Positions 1 to 6,603 of a DNA stretch of 7,444 nucleotides are shown here, piece after piece. The notes beneath the pieces were generated by a model. That model had not been told where the DNA came from. It saw nothing but the letters and a program-made list of their open reading frames with translations, and made no database searches. Both the position numbers and the translations under genes were made by a program. Source of the stretch: Sulfurovum sp. (lineage in GTDB: Bacteria; Campylobacterota; Campylobacteria; Campylobacterales; Sulfurovaceae); NCBI GenBank assembly GCA_003978395.1, contig QNZV01000138.1, positions 1 through 7,444 of the forward strand, read 5' to 3'. How positions within the stretch are numbered: position 1 is the first letter of the stretch; each line of letters begins with the position of its first letter.

Positions 1-822
1 AAAGCTCCAATTTGGATATTGGAATCGAGTTCATTTACTCTTCATCACACCAATATCGCTTCGCCCAATATCTATCTACTCCTTCCTATTACCCCCGACC
101 ACCTAGATTGGCATGGAACAGCAGAGGAGTATGAAGCCGATAAATTAAAACCTCTATTAACGATGAAAGAGGGAGAGATGGCACTTGTTCCCAAAGGTCT
201 TAATTTGCCCACAACATCTGCTTTTGTCGTGGAGTATGACTCTTCAGAATTTTTAGCAGATTATTTCTCTATAGATACCTCTAAAATACGTTTTAAATCA
301 GCCTTTTTAGAAGATGCACTTATTGCTCTATCAGTAACAAAAGTACTGTTTGATGAGGTGGATTACGATACTATCAACGCGTTTACTTTAGATAATCATC
401 GACAAGAAGAGACAACCGATAGATTAGGACGTTTATGGATCAATGACTCAAAAGCAACAAATTTAGACGCAACTCTACAAGCCGTAAAAGGCTATGACGA
501 CAGATTTATACATCTAATTGTAGGTGGTAATGATAAAGGAGCTGATTTAACCCCTCTTTTTGAGCTTCTAAGCACTAAAGAGGTTCATCTCTATACCATA
601 GGTGCGAACTCTGATAAACTAGCAAAATTAGCAACAGTACATCAAATTATGTTTACGGCTTGTGAAACACTGGAAAATGCTGTAAATTGTATATCAACTA
701 AACGTAATAGAGATGATGTAGCTCTACTCTCTCCTGCTGCTGCGAGTTTTGACCAATTCAATTCATATAAACACCGAGGCGAAGAGTTTTTTAAATATAT
801 TAAGAATTTGAGTGATATTTAA
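1..822 (+). CDS. murD: UDP-N-acetylmuramoyl-L-alanine--D-glutamate ligase, 3' part
   Basis: MurD is the cytoplasmic ATP-dependent ligase that adds D-glutamate to UDP-MurNAc-L-Ala during peptidoglycan precursor synthesis. The reading frame is open from base 1 (KAPIWILESSSF...), so the gene starts upstream of the window. The TTG at base 19 is an internal Leu codon, not a start. Visible Mur-ligase features are ITPDHLDWHG (the central-domain segment following the missing P-loop), LWINDSKATN (the conserved NDSKATN block), VGGNDKGADL (start of the C-terminal glutamate-binding domain) and LLSPAAASFDQF followed by RGEEF near the C terminus. About 273 codons are present; family members are usually 400-450 residues, so roughly the first third, including the ATP-binding GTNGKT motif, is off-window. 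The C terminus looks complete and ends at TAA 820-822. The family assignment is very secure. Confidence 0.95.
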   Translation, partial: KAPIWILESSSFTLHHTNIASPNIYLLLPITPDHLDWHGTAEEYEADKLKPLLTMKEGEMALVPKGLNLPTTSAFVVEYDSSEFLADYFSIDTSKIRFKSAFLEDALIALSVTKVLFDEVDYDTINAFTLDNHRQEETTDRLGRLWINDSKATNLDATLQAVKGYDDRFIHLIVGGNDKGADLTPLFELLSTKEVHLYTIGANSDKLAKLATVHQIMFTACETLENAVNCISTKRNRDDVALLSPAAASFDQFNSYKHRGEEFFKYIKNLSDI

Positions 823-837
823 GAATATATTAAGTTT

Positions 838-861
838 AAGTGGCTATAATTTCAGCCACTT
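838..861 (+). other. hairpin between murD and tRNA-Phe
   Basis: There is a perfect 8-bp inverted repeat, AAGTGGCT (838-845) and AGCCACTT (854-861), with an 8-nt loop, starting 15 bases after the murD stop. No T-run follows, so it is not a canonical intrinsic terminator, although it may still end or stabilise the murD transcript. A TATAAT lies at the end of its left arm and in its loop, so part of the symmetry may instead belong to the tRNA promoter region. Confidence 0.45.
845..850 (+). promoter_or_regulatory. -10 element for tRNA-Phe
   Basis: A perfect TATAAT lies 37 bases upstream of the mature tRNA 5' end, which would put the start point near 857 and leave a leader of about 30 nt for RNase P removal. 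No good -35 is seen, but the upstream sequence is AT-rich (including the end of murD), as is usual for the housekeeping promoters of Campylobacterota. Confidence 0.55.
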
Positions 862-887
862 CAAACACGAAGTACTCACTAAACAGT

Positions 888-963
888 GGCTCCATAGCTC
901 AGTTGGTAGAGCAAAGGATTGAAAATCCTTGTGTCGGCGGTTCGATTCCGTCTGGCGCCACCA
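888..963 (+). tRNA. tRNA-Phe (anticodon GAA)
   Basis: This is a 76-nt cloverleaf with encoded CCA. The acceptor arms are GGCTCCA (888-894) and TGGCGCC (953-959), followed by discriminator A and CCA (961-963). The D arm is GCTC/GAGC around AGTTGGTA. The anticodon stem AAGGA (914-918) pairs with TCCTT (926-930), and the seven-base loop TTGAAAA places the GAA anticodon at 921-923. The T arm is GGCGG-TTCGATT-CCGTC. The fourth acceptor pair is a T-C mismatch (base 891 against base 956); all other stems pair normally. The gene stands alone between murD and a convergent minus-strand gene. Confidence 0.96.
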
Positions 964-1040
964 CTTATTAAATTCCCTTTAAAAACTCAACTTTATATTT
1001 AAATTCGAAATAATCGCTTAACTTTAATTCCAATAAATTA

Positions 1041-1097
1041 ATAAATCGAACCTGCAAGATTTAAGCTTAATAACGGTAGGCATTGAGAGTGCCTACC
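1041..1097. repeat. degenerate copy of a dispersed intergenic palindromic element
   Basis: This stretch shares ordered blocks with the right half of the element at 6129-6263: ATAA(A)ATCGAACCT-CA, then CTTAAT, then GGCATTG, then TGCCT, with similar spacing (compare 6219-6273). The first block matches over 16-17 bases with one gap and one substitution. A weaker resemblance to the element's left half may extend upstream to about 985 (CTCAA...TTCGA.AT.ATCG). Both copies are intergenic and near gene 3' ends. This is read by eye; the copy is clearly more degraded than the one at 6129. Confidence 0.5.
1075..1097 (-). terminator. hairpin at the 3' side of the outer-membrane protein gene
   Basis: There is a perfect 8-bp stem, GGTAGGCA (1075-1082) and TGCCTACC (1090-1097), with a 7-nt loop, 28 bases beyond the stop codon of the minus-strand gene. 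The following minus-strand sequence (GTTATTAAGCTT) has only a weak T-tract, so termination is plausible but not textbook. The hairpin coincides with the end of the repeat relative at 1041-1097, so it may be a remnant of that element serving as a transcript end. Confidence 0.45.
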
Positions 1098-1124
1098 TTC
1101 ATCAAGATATTTTGTTATATAAAC

Positions 1125-2303
1125 TTATTTTAGACGATAAGTTACACCAGCAAAAAGACTTTTATTCCAAGCTTCTTCTTCTCCAGCACCACTATTGATT
1201 TTAGAAAGACTAAATGTTGTGTCAAATGAGAGTCTATTTGCAAGGTAATATCTGAAACCTGTAGAGAGAGTATTTTTTACAAAGTCATCAGCTACATCAT
1301 TTTGGTCATACGATAAAAGCCAGTTATTTTCCCAGTCAATTCTATCAGCAACCTCATAGGTATAACGCATAGTATTGGTAAGAGAGAACTCTTTGTCAGT
1401 ATCTGTATCTAAAAGTTTTGACATAGTTAAACGTTCTGTAAATTGGGATGTATGTCCAATAGGAAGACCATACTCAAACTCAGCATCTACTGTTGCATCT
1501 TCACTCTTACCATCATAGTTACTAAGTATTTTACCGAATCCTCCTCTAACTTTCCAACCGTGCATTCTAGGACTTACCCTTTCGATATCAAGAATCTCAT
1601 TAATTCTAACAATCCCAAATGCACCCAAAGAGTCTTTATCAAGAACACTACTCTCTTTAAATACTTTTTCCATATCTTGATACCAGTATTTTTTATACTC
1701 AGTTAAACCATATTTACTAATATAATCAGCCTCTTTATCAATAACAGCTGCCAATGAAATATAAGCTTTATCCGATAAGTCACCTTTTATTAGATTATAT
1801 TTTAATAAATCTTCTACTATTCTAAGTGCTTTTGCCAATGCAGTAGCATTATAAACACGACCATAACCAGCACCTGTACCAATTTTTACAAAAGGGTCAT
1901 CAGCACTATTAGCAAGAGCACCTTTTTTGTAACCTAAATTACCAACTCCATATACAAACAATTTGTCATTGTCATTAATATACTTATCAACATGTCCAAC
2001 AGCTGTTGTATCATAACTATCTACTGCTTCATCACTACTGTTTGAACCTCTTGAAAAATCACTGTTTCCATCAAATCTTAAATCCCATGAGTATGGAAGT
2101 GTTGATTTCACAACTTCTGCATTAGCATTTAAATGTAAATTATAACTTGTCTGCTCTTGATTACCACTATCAACATTTAGTTGACCATTAAGATAAGCAT
2201 TTTGATAGAGACTATCCACTACTTTATAATCTGTCATTTCTATAGCACTAATATTTGTTAATAGCGATGCTGTTATTGCTGATAATATAAAAATATTTTT
2301 CAT
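1125..2303 (-). CDS. secreted, probably outer-membrane beta-barrel protein of unknown function
   Basis: This encodes 392 residues. I place the start at the ATG at 2303-2301, because AAGGA lies six bases upstream and a typical signal peptide begins there. The upstream in-frame TTG at 2330 would add nine residues ahead of it and has no such support. Residues 1-20 (MKNIFILSAITASLLTNISA) form a signal peptide with probable cleavage after ISA. The mature part has many alternating polar/aromatic strand-like segments rich in Tyr, Asn and Asp (for example YNLHLNANAEVV, WDLRFDGNSDF, LFVYGVGNLGY, and a closing block ending SLFAGVTYRLK). This suits a beta barrel, although the last residue is Lys rather than the usual Phe. 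Residues about 152-245, starting after GTGAGYGRVYNATALAKAL, look mainly helical and interrupt the strand pattern. I do not recognise a named family; porin or DUF481-like salt-induced barrel proteins are possible relatives. It is transcribed alone, divergently from the mutase gene. Confidence 0.7.
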   Translation of the reverse strand: MKNIFILSAITASLLTNISAIEMTDYKVVDSLYQNAYLNGQLNVDSGNQEQTSYNLHLNANAEVVKSTLPYSWDLRFDGNSDFSRGSNSSDEAVDSYDTTAVGHVDKYINDNDKLFVYGVGNLGYKKGALANSADDPFVKIGTGAGYGRVYNATALAKALRIVEDLLKYNLIKGDLSDKAYISLAAVIDKEADYISKYGLTEYKKYWYQDMEKVFKESSVLDKDSLGAFGIVRINEILDIERVSPRMHGWKVRGGFGKILSNYDGKSEDATVDAEFEYGLPIGHTSQFTERLTMSKLLDTDTDKEFSLTNTMRYTYEVADRIDWENNWLLSYDQNDVADDFVKNTLSTGFRYYLANRLSFDTTFSLSKINSGAGEEEAWNKSLFAGVTYRLK

Positions 2304-2309
2304 TTTAAT

Positions 2310-2314
2310 TCCTT
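2310..2314 (-). promoter_or_regulatory. ribosome binding site that fixes the start at 2303
   Basis: On the minus strand AAGGA is followed by six bases and ATG. It lies inside the longer open frame from TTG 2330, so it decides between the two starts in favour of the 392-residue protein with an intact signal peptide. Confidence 0.75.
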
Positions 2315-2332
2315 TGATTTGTAATCTCAAGG

Positions 2333-2338
2333 ATTATA
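2333..2338 (-). promoter_or_regulatory. -10 element of the outer-membrane protein gene
   Basis: A perfect TATAAT on the minus strand sits 29 bases before the ATG at 2303, giving a leader of about 20-25 nt that contains the ribosome binding site. A run of seven A and a GAATACAACG-type region lie upstream; no good -35 hexamer is visible. Confidence 0.65.
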
Positions 2339-2409
2339 ACTTTTTTTCACTAAAAGAATACAACGACCAAGCTTAATCTTCTAAAGACTTTGGAATAGAT
2401 TAATCTGGC

Positions 2410-2437
2410 TTTTTAATGTTTTTAATATTTTTATAGT
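2410..2437 (+). promoter_or_regulatory. periodic T-tract promoter of the mutase-isomerase operon
   Basis: Three runs of five T begin at 2410, 2419 and 2428, a regular 9-base period, and lead directly into TATAGT (2432-2437), one base off the -10 consensus. Periodic T-rich stretches in place of a -35 are the known form of sigma-70 promoters in Campylobacter and Helicobacter. The start point would be near 2444, giving a leader of about 35 nt. A 10-bp palindrome, AGATTAATCT (2397-2406), lies just upstream. Confidence 0.6.
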
Positions 2438-2478
2438 AGTATATCTTTTGTTATTCTATATAAATAAGGTACTAAAAA

Positions 2479-3858
2479 ATGAAAACAATATTCAGAGAAT
2501 ACGATATAAGAGGAATTTTTGAAAAAGAGCTAAATGAACAAAGTGTAAAACTAATAGGCTATTTTTTAGGTCAAAAGATTAAAGGCGATAAGATTGTAGC
2601 TATAGGTTATGATGCTCGTTCTCACTCTCCTGTTCTTCGTGACTATTTAACCTCAGGTTTAAATCATGCAGGATGTAAAGTGCTAGATATGGGAATGGTC
2701 GCAACACCTGTAAACTATTTTTCGAACTATATTGAGCATGATGGAGTAACCACAGATGCTTCCATAATGATTACAGGTTCACACAATCCAAGCCAATACA
2801 ATGGATTTAAAATAACTGTAGATAAAGCTCCTTTTTTTGGAGAAGAGATTTACAGCTTGGGTGATGAGATTATTGCTAATCAATTAACTCAAATTCCAAA
2901 TAATATTACAGCAACACTGATTGACGTAAAAACCCCCTATATTAACTACATGATAGAGAATTTTTCACATCTAAGAAAGATGAAAACTAAAATGATATTG
3001 GATGGAGGAAATGGAGTAGTAGATACGGTTATATCGGATATATTTGATGGATTAGGGTTGGACTACAAAGGTCTCTATATGAAACCCGATGGAACATTCC
3101 CTAATCATCATCCAGACCCCTCGGTAGAAGAAAATCTAGTAGATGTAAAAAAAGTACTAGAAGAAGAGGGAGATATAGCTTTCGCTTATGATGGAGATGC
3201 AGATAGAATTGCAGTACTTACCCATAAACATAATATCAAAGGCGATCAAATGGCTCTGCTCTATGCCATGAAGATGAAGAACCCGACCGTTATTGGTGAA
3301 GTAAAATGTTCGCAAGTGATGTATGATGAACTAGAACGTCGTGGAGCAACGGCTATTATGTATAAAACAGGTCACTCTAATTTAAAAGTAAAAATGAGAG
3401 AGACAGGTGCAGATTTGGCTTGTGAAGTGAGTGGACATATCTTCTTTAAACATCGCTATTTTGGTTATGATGATGCTATCTATGCAACACTTAGAATGTT
3501 AGAACTCATTTATGATGGAATAGATTTAGACCAAGAGATAGATTCACTACCAAAAGTTTTCTCGACAGAAGAGTTAAAAGTAGAAACTACAGAAGAGGAG
3601 AAGTTTAAAATTATAGATGAGGTAAAAATAGTTCTAAAAAACCCACCAAAAGATTTCCCAAAAATTAAAACTATTATTGATGTTGATGGAGTTAGAATTA
3701 ATTTTGAAAAGGGTTGGGGATTGGTTCGTGCAAGTAATACCACACCTGTACTTGTTACCCGTTTTGAATCTACCGATGAAGCTTTGGCTAAAGTTTATGA
3801 AGAGAGTGTCAATAAATTGATTTTAAATGCAAAACAACATTTAATAGAAAGGGCTTAG
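2479..3858 (+). CDS. phosphomannomutase/phosphoglucomutase (AlgC/ManB type)
   Basis: This encodes 459 residues, the normal length for bacterial alpha-D-phosphohexomutases, which interconvert hexose-6-phosphate and hexose-1-phosphate through a phosphoserine. All four active-site elements are present: the phosphoserine loop ITGSHNP (Ser101), the metal-binding DGDADR (238-243), the sugar-specificity loop EVSGH (316-320), and the phosphate-binding RASNTTP (417-423) in domain 4. GEVKCSQ (273-279) also matches the family. The long match around KGWGLVRASNTTPVL favours the dual-specificity PMM/PGM group typified by Pseudomonas AlgC over GlmM. The ATG has AAGGT eight bases upstream. The gene leads a tight operon with pgi (one base between genes), so it likely supplies glucose-1-P and mannose-1-P for LPS, capsule or nucleotide-sugar synthesis. 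Sugar preference cannot be settled from sequence; manB or algC could be used as a symbol. Confidence 0.92.
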   Translation: MKTIFREYDIRGIFEKELNEQSVKLIGYFLGQKIKGDKIVAIGYDARSHSPVLRDYLTSGLNHAGCKVLDMGMVATPVNYFSNYIEHDGVTTDASIMITGSHNPSQYNGFKITVDKAPFFGEEIYSLGDEIIANQLTQIPNNITATLIDVKTPYINYMIENFSHLRKMKTKMILDGGNGVVDTVISDIFDGLGLDYKGLYMKPDGTFPNHHPDPSVEENLVDVKKVLEEEGDIAFAYDGDADRIAVLTHKHNIKGDQMALLYAMKMKNPTVIGEVKCSQVMYDELERRGATAIMYKTGHSNLKVKMRETGADLACEVSGHIFFKHRYFGYDDAIYATLRMLELIYDGIDLDQEIDSLPKVFSTEELKVETTEEEKFKIIDEVKIVLKNPPKDFPKIKTIIDVDGVRINFEKGWGLVRASNTTPVLVTRFESTDEALAKVYEESVNKLILNAKQHLIERA

Positions 3859-3859
3859 T

Positions 3860-5083
3860 ATGGAAAATAGGCTCTTTTTTAGAGACGAGAAGAGACTCTT
3901 TGAAGATAAAAAAAGATTAATATCAAAAATTGACAAAGAGAGAACTCATATTGGCTACTATAATTTACCACAACAAAATATAGATTCTATTTTAGAACTT
4001 ACCGATGCTTATGATGAGTCAATAGAAACCATTGTTGTTCTTGGAATTGGAGGAAGTTCACTTGGAGCAAAAGCAATTTATGAATTTTTAAAACCAATGG
4101 CACAACTAAAAAGAGAGCTTGTTTTTTTTGAGAGTACAGACCCTCTTAATATTATGAATCAGTTGAACCATATTGATATGAAAAAAACGCACTTTTTGGT
4201 AATTTCTAAATCAGGAGGAACGGTTGAGACGCTCTCTATTTTTAAATATATTTTTGCTTCTAATCAAAATAGTGAATCGTACACTTTTATTACTGACCGA
4301 GGCTCAAACCTTGAAAAATTTGCTAAAGATATAGATGCGAAAGTACTCTATCTTCCTGATAATGTTGGAGGAAGATTTTCTGTCTTATCAGTTGTGGGTC
4401 TGTTTCCTTTGGCTCTTTGTGGAGTAGATATTAAAGCACTACTCAAAGGAGCAGATGAAATCTGTGACTCCTTTTTTAATGATGGGAAGTTTAAAAATGT
4501 ACTTTTAGAAAAAGCACTCTTTTATGCTAAGAATCAGCGTAGATACAATATTAATTGTATTTTTGCCTACTCTGAAACCTTGGAGTATTTTACGCAATGG
4601 TACGTGCAACTTTGGGGGGAGAGTTTAGGAAAAAAACAACGACACTCCTCTTTTAATGTAGGATTAACACCTATTGGACTGATTGGACCCAAAGACCAAC
4701 ACTCTTTTTTGCAGTTAATTATGGAAGGAACACGAGATAAATCGGTAACTTTTATTAAACTACAAGAGTTTGAACATAAACTCTATATTCCTGATATTTC
4801 TTTAAAGCATTTGGAGAGTTTGGATATTTTAAATGGCATCTCTTTTCATGATTTGCTTACGATGCAGTGTGATTCGGTTATAGAGGCACTTAAAAATGAA
4901 AAAGATGTGCCTTTAGATGAGATTCGGCTACCTCGTGTAGATGCAAATAGTATCGGTGCATTAATCTACTATTATGAACTTCTTACCTCTCTAGTAGGAG
5001 AGCTTTTAGATGTAAATACCTATAACCAACCAGGAGTTGAGGCAGGAAAGATAATTTTAAAAGAAAAGTTAGAGAATCTCTAA
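3860..5083 (+). CDS. pgi: glucose-6-phosphate isomerase
   Basis: This encodes 407 residues of the cytoplasmic enzyme that interconverts glucose-6-P and fructose-6-P. It has two SIS-type sugar-phosphate sites: GIGGSSLG (62-69) and SKSGGTVET (116-124). Both family signatures are visible: DNVGGRFSVLSVVG (167-180) and LLDVNTYNQPGVEAGK (382-397). The likely catalytic residues are Glu254 (QLWGESLGKK), His281 (DQHSFLQ) and Lys397. The protein is the short form, similar to the Campylobacter and some Gram-positive enzymes and well below the roughly 550 residues of E. coli Pgi. The start is one base after the mutase stop, with AAAGGG in the end of that gene as ribosome binding site, so the two are almost certainly co-transcribed and translationally linked. 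In organisms without complete upper glycolysis this pair serves gluconeogenic supply of cell-envelope sugars. Confidence 0.96.
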   Translation: MENRLFFRDEKRLFEDKKRLISKIDKERTHIGYYNLPQQNIDSILELTDAYDESIETIVVLGIGGSSLGAKAIYEFLKPMAQLKRELVFFESTDPLNIMNQLNHIDMKKTHFLVISKSGGTVETLSIFKYIFASNQNSESYTFITDRGSNLEKFAKDIDAKVLYLPDNVGGRFSVLSVVGLFPLALCGVDIKALLKGADEICDSFFNDGKFKNVLLEKALFYAKNQRRYNINCIFAYSETLEYFTQWYVQLWGESLGKKQRHSSFNVGLTPIGLIGPKDQHSFLQLIMEGTRDKSVTFIKLQEFEHKLYIPDISLKHLESLDILNGISFHDLLTMQCDSVIEALKNEKDVPLDEIRLPRVDANSIGALIYYYELLTSLVGELLDVNTYNQPGVEAGKIILKEKLENL

Positions 5084-5147
5084 ACACATCATCGAACTTT
5101 TATTAACATTTGGATAGTCTTAGTAAAAAAAGATAAATGGGAATAAA

Positions 5148-6125
5148 ATGCTTATAGATGGACACGGTAGAACCGTTAATTACCTTAGGGTCTCAGTTAC
5201 AGAACGTTGTAACTTTAGATGTCAGTATTGTATGCCTGAGAAGCCTTTTTCTTGGGTTCCAAAAGAGAATCTACTCTCATTTGAAGAGTTGTTTCTTTTT
5301 ATAAAAGTGGCAATGGATGAGGGTGTTACCAAAATTCGGATTACAGGTGGCGAACCTCTGTTGCGTGAAGATTTAGATACTTTTATAAGAATGATTCATG
5401 ATTATAATCCTGATGTTGATTTAGCCTTAACCACTAATGCCTATCTGCTTCCAAAAGTAGCTCAAAAATTAAAAGATGCAGGTCTTAAACGATTAAATAT
5501 CTCACTTGATTCACTTAAACCCGAAGTTGCTCAAAAGATTGCTCAAAAAGATGTGTTAGAACAAGTACTAAAAGGTATAGATAAAGCCTTAGAAGTTGGA
5601 CTTGGCGTAAAGATTAATATGGTTCCATTAAAAGGGATTAATGATGGTGAAATATTGGATATTATTGCTTATTGTAGAGAGAAAAATATTAAAGTACGTT
5701 TTATAGAGTATATGGAAAATCGTCATGCTGTAGAGAGTTTAAAAGGGATGCATGGAAGAGAGATTCTTGCAAAAGTAAAAGAGGGGCATACCATACGAAC
5801 ATTGGGGCGTGAGGGTGCGAGTCCATCGTTTAATTATCTGCTTGATGAGTCGTATGAATTTGGATTAATAGACCCACACAAACATGATTTTTGTGAGAGT
5901 TGTAACCGTATTCGCTTGACTGCCGAAGGAATGTTAATCCCTTGCTTGTATTTTGATGAGGCATTGAGTATCGCCAAAGCTGTAAAGGCAGGAAATATAG
6001 AAGAGGCAAGTCAAGTATTGGCAACTGTTCTAAAAGATAAACCCAAAGAGAACCGTTGGATGGATGAATCTGTAGATAGCTCTCAAGAGATTTCAGAACG
6101 TGCTTTTTATGAGACGGGTGGGTAA
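5148..6125 (+). CDS. moaA: GTP 3',8-cyclase, molybdenum cofactor biosynthesis protein A
   Basis: This is a 325-residue radical-SAM enzyme that, with MoaC, converts GTP to cyclic pyranopterin monophosphate, the first step of molybdenum cofactor synthesis. The N-terminal SAM cluster motif is CNFRCQYC (Cys21, Cys25, Cys28), followed by the SAM-binding GGEP (67-70). The second, GTP-binding 4Fe-4S cluster is marked by DFCESCNRIRL and Cys266 (Cys249, Cys252, Cys266). Arg14, Arg254 and Arg256 sit where GTP-contacting arginines are known in the family. The chain ends in Gly-Gly (YETGG), the conserved MoaA tail needed for activity. The protein looks complete and functional. The upstream SD is weak (GGGAA five bases before ATG). 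The 64-base gap after pgi contains no terminator hairpin, so read-through from the sugar operon is possible. No other moa or mob gene is in the window. Confidence 0.97.
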   Translation: MLIDGHGRTVNYLRVSVTERCNFRCQYCMPEKPFSWVPKENLLSFEELFLFIKVAMDEGVTKIRITGGEPLLREDLDTFIRMIHDYNPDVDLALTTNAYLLPKVAQKLKDAGLKRLNISLDSLKPEVAQKIAQKDVLEQVLKGIDKALEVGLGVKINMVPLKGINDGEILDIIAYCREKNIKVRFIEYMENRHAVESLKGMHGREILAKVKEGHTIRTLGREGASPSFNYLLDESYEFGLIDPHKHDFCESCNRIRLTAEGMLIPCLYFDEALSIAKAVKAGNIEEASQVLATVLKDKPKENRWMDESVDSSQEISERAFYETGG

Positions 6126-6128
6126 ACA

Positions 6129-6263
6129 CCAATGCCAATGAAATAAGGAATTAATGCTCAAAATTTGTCGGTTCGATTTCATCGAACAGACTCTATTGTG
6201 GGCTTTAATACTCATTCGATAAAATCGAACCTACAGTAGTCAGACTTAATTCATTGGCATTGG
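6129..6263. repeat. 135-bp nested palindromic intergenic element
   Basis: The outer arms at 6129-6147 and 6245-6263 are inverted repeats matching at 18 of 19 positions (the left arm begins CCAATGCCAATGAA). Inside them, 6166-6186 and 6215-6235 are a second inverted pair matching at 19 of 21. Each inner arm is itself a small palindrome, TTCGAT-three bases-ATCGAA. The central loop is 28 nt. The element begins four bases after the moaA stop and would fold as a long hairpin in RNA or single-stranded DNA. It codes for nothing recognisable. The layout is like REP/BIME or MITE elements; a related degenerate copy is at 1041-1097. The symmetry is directly visible; the mobile-element reading is inference. 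Confidence 0.8.
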
Positions 6264-6317
6264 GCTGTTGCCTGAATAGTTGGCTAAGGTGGTGGAGAGT
6301 TAGTAGGATTTTTTTGG

Positions 6318-6323
6318 TATAAT
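6318..6323 (+). promoter_or_regulatory. -10 element of the nucleotidyltransferase remnant
   Basis: A perfect TATAAT is preceded by a run of seven or more T (from about 6309). It lies 20 bases before the ATG at 6344, which itself has AAGGA six bases upstream (6333-6337). Promoter and ribosome site are both intact although the gene they serve appears deleted internally. Confidence 0.65.
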
Positions 6324-6343
6324 GGGAATAAAAAGGATTTGAA

Positions 6344-6562
6344 ATGCAAACAATAAATTTATATAATAATCTATTTGAAATTATTAAAACAAGACTAAAT
6401 AAAGCATACAATCCAATATCATTATATATTTTTGGCTCTTATGCGTGGGGAACACCAACTAAAGATATTTTAGTTTATACAAAAGATGAGTTCAAAATGC
6501 TTTCACAAGATGTTAGTTCTTTGTTGTATAAAGTAGAAAAAGAGGGGATAAAGTTGATATGA
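6344..6562 (+). pseudogene. MNT-type nucleotidyltransferase with internal deletion
   Basis: The 72-residue frame contains two recognisable ends of a small MNT-family nucleotidyltransferase. Residues about 1-40 hold the helix and LYIFGSYAWGTPTKD, the GS motif of the polymerase-beta fold. Residues about 41-72 (ILVYTKDEF...SSLLYKVEKEGIKLI) match the C-terminal strand and helix of the same family. The middle, which should carry the DxD metal-binding aspartates and a helix (roughly 40-50 residues), is absent. The joint at TKD-ILV looks like an in-frame deletion, perhaps between short AAAGAT repeats. Without the DxD motif it cannot be an active AMP-transferase. Family members usually act as the antitoxin of HEPN toxins (HepT/MntA pairs); the stub overlapping its stop fits this. 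A genuine but very divergent short protein is less likely. Confidence 0.65.
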
Positions 6563-6603
6563 GTAGAGAGATTTTAGAATTTGTAGAGGATAAGATAAGT
6601 TGA
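6559..6603 (+). pseudogene. 14-codon stub, possible HEPN (HepT-like) partner remnant
   Basis: The ATG overlaps the stop of the nucleotidyltransferase remnant as ATGA, the usual arrangement for MNT/HEPN gene pairs. It reads MSREILEFVEDKIS and stops at TGA 6601-6603. The charged helical start resembles the beginning of DUF86/HEPN proteins (a short helix followed by an ED pair), which normally run 100-140 residues. The rest of the domain is missing and the sequence passes straight into another small frame. Identification rests mainly on position and a very short match. Confidence 0.35.

Noticed and set aside
19..21. TTG as start of murD
   Set aside because: The frame is open to base 1 and the residues before it (KAPIWI) belong to the conserved MurD core, so this is an internal codon.
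985..1097. Possible CRISPR array or tandem repeat
   Set aside because: The shared blocks with 6129-6275 occur only once here and are dispersed, with no regular spacers.
1443..1706. Plus-strand open frame of 87 codons
   Set aside because: It lies wholly antisense to the outer-membrane protein gene, has no ribosome binding site and no family features.
3510..3743. Minus-strand open frame of 77 codons
   Set aside because: It is the shadow of the mutase gene, whose conserved RASNTTP motif is on the other strand at this place.
5830..6138. Minus-strand open frame of 102 codons
   Set aside because: It is antisense to the conserved C-terminal cluster region of moaA and has no start signal.
6205..6411. 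Minus-strand open frame of 68 codons over the repeat
   Set aside because: It crosses the palindromic element and the promoter of the plus-strand transferase remnant; the translation is explained by the repeat.
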